NCBI GenBank assembly: GCA_949126835.1
Contig: OX421507.1
Coordinates: 12,094,852-12,158,851, forward strand
DNA length: 64,000 nucleotides
Direction of reading: 5' to 3'
Source: Anisus vortex
Taxonomy: Eukaryota; Mollusca; Gastropoda; Planorbidae
The notes beneath the pieces are model-generated. The model did no database searches and had not been told where the DNA came from. It saw only the letters and a program-made list of their open reading frames with translations. Below are positions 59,131 to 64,000 of this stretch, one piece after another; position 1 is the stretch's first letter; every line of letters starts with the position of its first letter. Position numbers and translations under genes: made by a program.

Positions 59131-59869
59131 CCCTAAACGTACTAATACTGCTAGTAATACTATAGGTGTGGAATCAACTTCCCATTCAACTGAGGCGAAC
59201 AAGCTCTACTGTTACTTTCAAACAGAACTTAAAAACTCATTATTTCAATATTTACCTTAGATAACATTTAACAAACTTTAGAAACTTACTGTCTTATTTA
59301 TGGGTTGGGTCGGTTAATACTACATTTATTTGTTCTGTCTTTTTTAATCATCAATTTAGCTCTGTCACCTGGCCTAGTAGGGTAATATCCGTATTCTTAG
59401 TTGTATGTTAAACGCGCTCTGAGCTTACATTATGTTTGTTGGCAGCGCTATACAAATATTATTATTATTATTATTATTACTACTACTATGACTGATGAAT
59501 GAACTCTAGGGGCTATATTATATAGGCCTAGGCTTATTGCTATATACATATAATATATATATATATATGCTATATTCCTATGGCTATATTATATTGAATA
59601 TTGTTACTACATTGTTAGCCTATTGACTATTCTATATACTATTGAATAAAGAACTATTGACAGTATAAGTATATATACATTAATAAATAGTATTATATTA
59701 TAGGGTATATTATTATAATACAAATGACTAATGACATGTAGATCTAGGCCTAATCATAATGAATTGATTTATTGAATGTCTTACCAGTCTTACCAAATTA
59801 GCCTAAATCATGATAAATTTATGTTAGGCCAACTACAATCCTATAAGTAGAATAATTAAAAATTATAAT

Positions 59870-60712
59870 AGAATGGGAATCAAACTGGAGTATGTCTTTT
59901 CACCCAGAAAAATGCCAACTAATAAGGGCATCCAAGAAAAAGAAACAAATAATAGCAAACTATTCATGGTAAAGAACTAACTCAAACTAGCAAGTATCTA
60001 GGAGTAATAATAAACGATAAGTTATCTTGGAACCCTCATATTGATGAAGTAATTAAAAAATCAAACAAAACATTAGGATTCATAAAAAGGAACTTTTACA
60101 AATGTAATAAGAACATAAAACATTTTAGTAAAATGCTATCTCACATTAGTTACGGTAGGCCTATGGCCTATTATACTAGAATATGCAGCACCTGTATGGC
60201 ATGGGACCCATCAACTAAAGAAAACATTAAAAAATTAGAACAAATTCAAAAAAGAGCTGCAAGGTTCATAACTAGAGCGAATATTCCCAATTAACAAGAG
60301 TAACGCCATTAGTCAAATAATTAAACCTAGAAACACTAGAAGACAGAAGGGCAAAGAGTAAAGTAGTAATAATACATATAAGTATGATATAAGGCAAGGC
60401 TATATAAATATAAGGCATTAAACTCTAATTTAGAAATACAACACAATGACAACCTGTTGCAAAGCTCAGATAAACATAAATAAAGACAAAAACACTTTCT
60501 TTGTCCCTAGGGCCTAGGCCTTATGCGAGAACAAATGCATATAAGTACTCTTTCTTCCCGAGTGGCATTCGGGCATGGACAAACCAGGAAAACCAGTAAC
60601 TTAACATCATTTAAAACATTAATAAAAATGCAAGACTAGACTCAGACCACGGATGAGCGTAGGACGCAATAATCTTCTTTATAGAAGTAGCGTCTGTAAT
60701 GATAAAGATAAG
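59870..60712 (+). pseudogene. LINE-T, longest copy: reverse transcriptase C-terminal region plus 3' UTR
   Basis: Translations in shifting frames read LASKYLGVIINDKLSWNPHI, then TLGFIKRNFYKCNKNIKHF, then KLEQIQKRAARFITRA and LEDRRAKSKVV, the post-catalytic region of CR1/jockey-like LINEs. This joins to the same C-terminus and 3' UTR as the short tails, ending near AGCGTCTGTAATG. Frameshifts and a palindrome insertion (TAGGCCTA at 60156) show it is dead. It ties the short tails to one LINE family. Confidence 0.82.
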
Positions 60713-61843
60713 ATAATTACCAAGATAAGATTATTAGTCTTAATATTTTATTTTTTTTCTATAGTGAATAACTATCATACTATAGGCATAGCCATAGGGC
60801 CTAGTAGGCTGCTTTTACTTTTAGTTTCAGACGGAAAACAAATTTTAATGTTTACATATTTGTTTTGTTTCGCATTCTTTCTTTAACTTTACTGTTTTTT
60901 GTTTTTTTTATCTTAGGTTCATAGCCTCTGAATGACCTCGTCTAGAAGGTCAATCTAAAACAATATGAGGCGCTATTTGGGTTATCAATCCAAAATGTAG
61001 ATGTATATAAAAACTATTATTTTGGCATAAAAGATAGAAATTTGTATGTCTAAATATATTATTTAAATAAAATAGCTATTTTTATTACTTAAATACAATA
61101 TTTTTATAATAGTTAAATAAACAGATTAATAAAACTCTGCAAACGCATGCGCAGGTTTTCGACGATACCAAGAAAGTAAAACCAGTTCGATTACTTGATT
61201 TGAGCTTTCCATACCTAACTATAATTTGTAAATGAAAATTCACCTATCTACATTTTGTCAATGTTAGAAATGATCTTGTATGGAACTTATAAATTCCAGC
61301 TAGCACATAAGAGCGTCTTGAACCTTTTCATCATAAGCAGTGTGAGGAAAACCAAATGAATGACCTGCAACATCATAGGTCTAGGCCTACTACATATGTT
61401 CATCACATTGATATATATAGGCCTATCAGGGCAGGTGAAGATTCGAGAAACAATATAGGCCTATAGATCTACATATAGAGCCTATATTAACTATATAATA
61501 TCTATCAACGGAGAAACTAAACGGCTTTAGTACATGTCTTTAAAAAATTGAGACCAATCGAATGTGCCAGAACAATATGCGCATATATTGTATAAGTATG
61601 CCATGTATTGTATAAGTAGGTCTGCGAACAAACTAGAAAAAGTAGGTAGGCCTATAATTTAATAACCTCATTTAAACACTATAATCCTTCCTTCACCTAT
61701 CCCATAACCCGAGTGAGGGTCGTTGGGGCACCATTTTTTTTTACAGTTGGATGATTTTACGCCATTCGTCTCGGTCCTGCGCCGCCCTCTGGGAGTCTGC
61801 AATAGACAATAAAAAGCCGGTCCACTCCTTAATGTCACTAGGG
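60713..61843. other. Intergenic, no recognised gene
   Basis: Four TAGGCCTA palindromes between 61382 and 61654; nothing coding. Confidence 0.6.

Positions 61844-61844
<1 letters not shown>

Positions 61845-61879
<35 letters not shown>
61845..61879. repeat. (TA)n microsatellite
   Basis: About 35 bp of uninterrupted TA. Confidence 0.95.
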
Positions 61880-61883
<4 letters not shown>

Positions 61884-62087
61884 TATCATGCACGCGCATC
61901 TACTACGTAGACCACATCTCCAGCCTTGGGCGTCCGCAGAAATTCTGTAGGAGGTGGGGAAATTACGCATTTTAAAGACAATTTTAATATTTTGACAAAT
62001 TGAGCAAATCTACCCCCCCCCCCCTCCTATCCATTCCGGACGCCTGTCACAAACGAAAAAAAAATCAGTTTAGTGGGCACAATACGG

Positions 62088-62140
62088 TATCTTATTCAGA
62101 CGCTCCTTCTATTAAAAAAAGACTATTGCACTACGATATT
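62088..62140 (-). mobile_element. LINE-T 3' tail, very short
   Basis: TATCTTATTCAGACGCTCCT followed by TCTATTAAAAAAAGACTATTG is the last 50 bp of the family. Confidence 0.6.
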
Positions 62141-63597
62141 ATTGACCCTATCAATTGTGGACAAGAATATAGATCTACAATGACTGAAAAATGAATATTC
62201 TCTAAAGGAGAGGGTTATAAGAGGCTGTGTGTACAGAGAAAGATGGCAGGACAATATATTTTGGCGTGGGCAGTAAGTTTAATGTTTCTTGGTGCATCAT
62301 AGGCCCCATATAGACATAATGTCATGAGAAATTCGGAGATTGGCGAAACTTGTGTAGGCCTACTATATAGGCCTACTCTATCGTAGGTCGTCCCCTCCCC
62401 CCTTTTTAACCTTTATTTTCCTTTCATTTTTCATGCACAAAAGTTTAACTATGACGGCTTATTTATTGGAAGGTCTAAAATGTTTCTTTAGTCTTCTTTC
62501 TACCGATGTAGCTCGTAACCATTAATATTTTTTTTACAAATGTTTTTTTAATATAAGTCAAGAACATTTTAAACTTTCTACACTAAAATATGTAGTCGCT
62601 TCTATTATTTTTTGAAACCGATACTAGAGATAAACGATACTTTAATTTTCTTTTCAATTGACTCGACTACTTTGTCTGGCCAACTGTTCATCTAGCCGGT
62701 AACACAGTCGGTGAGTGTTTTAAATATTATTTCACAATTCTGTTAAAGAGAAATTATAAAAAGATAACTTACTATTTTAAAAAGTATATCAAATCACATG
62801 TGATTATTAATTTTCTTTTTTAAACTCTCCACATCTTCTATTCTTTGCAATAGCTGAAATGAAAAGGATTGGTCGGCATAAACCGACAACGTCGGTTATT
62901 ATTTTTAGTGTCTGTATAAAAAGCTTAAGATTAAAGTTTTCGAATTTCAGATATTTACTATGCATGCATGTATAATTTATTGTAAAAAGCTAAACATTAT
63001 TGTTTCATTGATTATAACAATAAATGAGTTAATATTTCAATAACACTTGTCGCGATGTCAAGGTCGTATTATTTTATTTTGTGACTAGCAAGGGCAAGGT
63101 CGTTCATTTAATCTGTACTGTACTTAGACTGCACTGATTAAAATACAGATCGTCAGATCAATCCTAACCTGAACCTAAACTACTTAACTAGAGAGGCTTG
63201 CCATGTCATATTTCGAAATTGAATTCTCTTCACCTAAACCCAAGTCTGTGTGCTATGGATATAGACATAGATTTATTATAGGCGTCTAGGCGCCTGCAAT
63301 ATATAACCTATCCTATATTCCTATCCTATATTAAAGCTAAAAAGCTTTTTGCCTTCTACTTCTATGCGGCCTATGAGTATGAAGCTTAGTTATGACTTAT
63401 GAAGTTATGATTCTATGCAATTTTTTGTAGTAGGCTAGGTCCCATGCTGACTTATGACTATGCTCTATGCTTATTATAAAACTGACTATGTGACAGCTAT
63501 GTCTTAGTTTTTACCAGGCAGGCTACTTAGCCTGGCTGGAAAAGCTTAGTTTTCTTTCTGGTTGATCATTTAATCATGACAAATGGTAAAAAAAAAA
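62141..63597. other. Intergenic, no recognised gene
   Basis: AT-rich; two TAGGCCTA palindromes 13 bp apart at 62355 and 62368. Nothing coding seen. Confidence 0.6.
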
Positions 63598-63870
63598 GTA
63601 AAGTATCCTGTCGGACCAAATAGTTCCATAGGACCGGTGAAGCAGCGTTCACCATTTTCCGTGGCCACGGCATACTAGGTCATTGTGTGGCCAGCACTAT
63701 GCACAGCCGCCTTTACTTTACCCCAAATAAGGTCAGGTACCCATCAGAGCTGGGTAGACTCGGGCACACCCTCAAATCCTGGGAAAAAATCCTAGCCTGC
63801 ACCAGGATTCGAACCCAGGACCCTTGGATCGTCAGTCGAACACGCTTCTGCTTGGCTACTGTGCCCCATA
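63598..63870 (-). mobile_element. SINE-A, near full-length copy
   Basis: From AAGTATCCTGTCGGACCAAA (3' end) through GTTCACCATTTTCCGTGGCC, GGTACCCATCAGAGCTGGGT and CACCAGGATTCGAACCCAGG (reversed B box) to CTTGGCTACTGTGCCCC. It has both ends and serves as the reference for the family; about 270 bp. The ORF 63687-63908 lies in it and is not coding. Confidence 0.85.
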
Positions 63871-64000
63871 TGACAAATGGTAGCACAATTATAATCTATA
63901 ATAGTTGATCATCTGAATAAGGCCAATATCAATAAGGGTTTTGCCAGGTTCTTATTTTAATTCTTTTGCATCTCTATAAATTAAATTTAACAAATGTAAA

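Overview
The window is animal nuclear DNA. It is AT-rich and intron-dense, full of decayed transposons, with GT-AG introns and AATAAA polyadenylation signals. Protein similarity recalled from memory (galactokinase, alkaline phosphatase, a gag-zinc-finger protein, CR1/Rex1-like LINEs, Ty3/gypsy) suggests a mollusc, most likely a heterobranch gastropod. That placement is inference and was not tested by any search.

Layout. 1-5992: a nearly complete, very young Ty3/gypsy-type LTR retrotransposon. Its 5' LTR is cut by the window edge. It has one long ORF (gag, retropepsin, then only the tail of reverse transcriptase), so it is non-autonomous. A perfect 50-bp palindrome starts at the first base after the 3' LTR. 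6043-11060: DNA-transposon graveyard, with a hAT transposase remnant, a Mutator-like element with 9-bp target duplications carrying a nested hAT MITE, and a 1.9-kb hAT element with a nested tRNA-derived SINE. 11281-27499 (+): a 13-exon alkaline phosphatase gene, reconstructed to 530 codons with every splice phase consistent, all catalytic residues present, a signal peptide and a GPI-type tail. Intron 8 needs a GC donor. 27500-41900: intergenic repeats, including several MITEs whose 8-bp target duplications can be read directly, a Rex1-like LINE broken by a MITE, and LINE tails. 42637-51573 (+): a 7-exon galactokinase of 395 codons with all three GHMP-kinase motifs. 55467-57875 (-): a single-exon 802-codon protein joining a retrotransposon gag (capsid-like) domain to 12 C2H2 zinc fingers, apparently a domesticated gene. 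58377-64000: repeats, including an 0.8-kb decayed LINE.

The three host genes are not obviously related in function: a surface phosphomonoesterase, a Leloir-pathway kinase and a putative DNA-binding protein. The most unusual signals are the gag-zinc-finger fusion and its five-finger repeat module, a strongly over-represented palindrome TAGGCCTA (35 copies found by eye), the GC-AG intron, and the young truncated retrotransposon with a SCAN-like capsid sitting flush against a perfect palindrome. Coordinates of exons and of elements with target duplications were read base by base; boundaries of other repeats are approximate.
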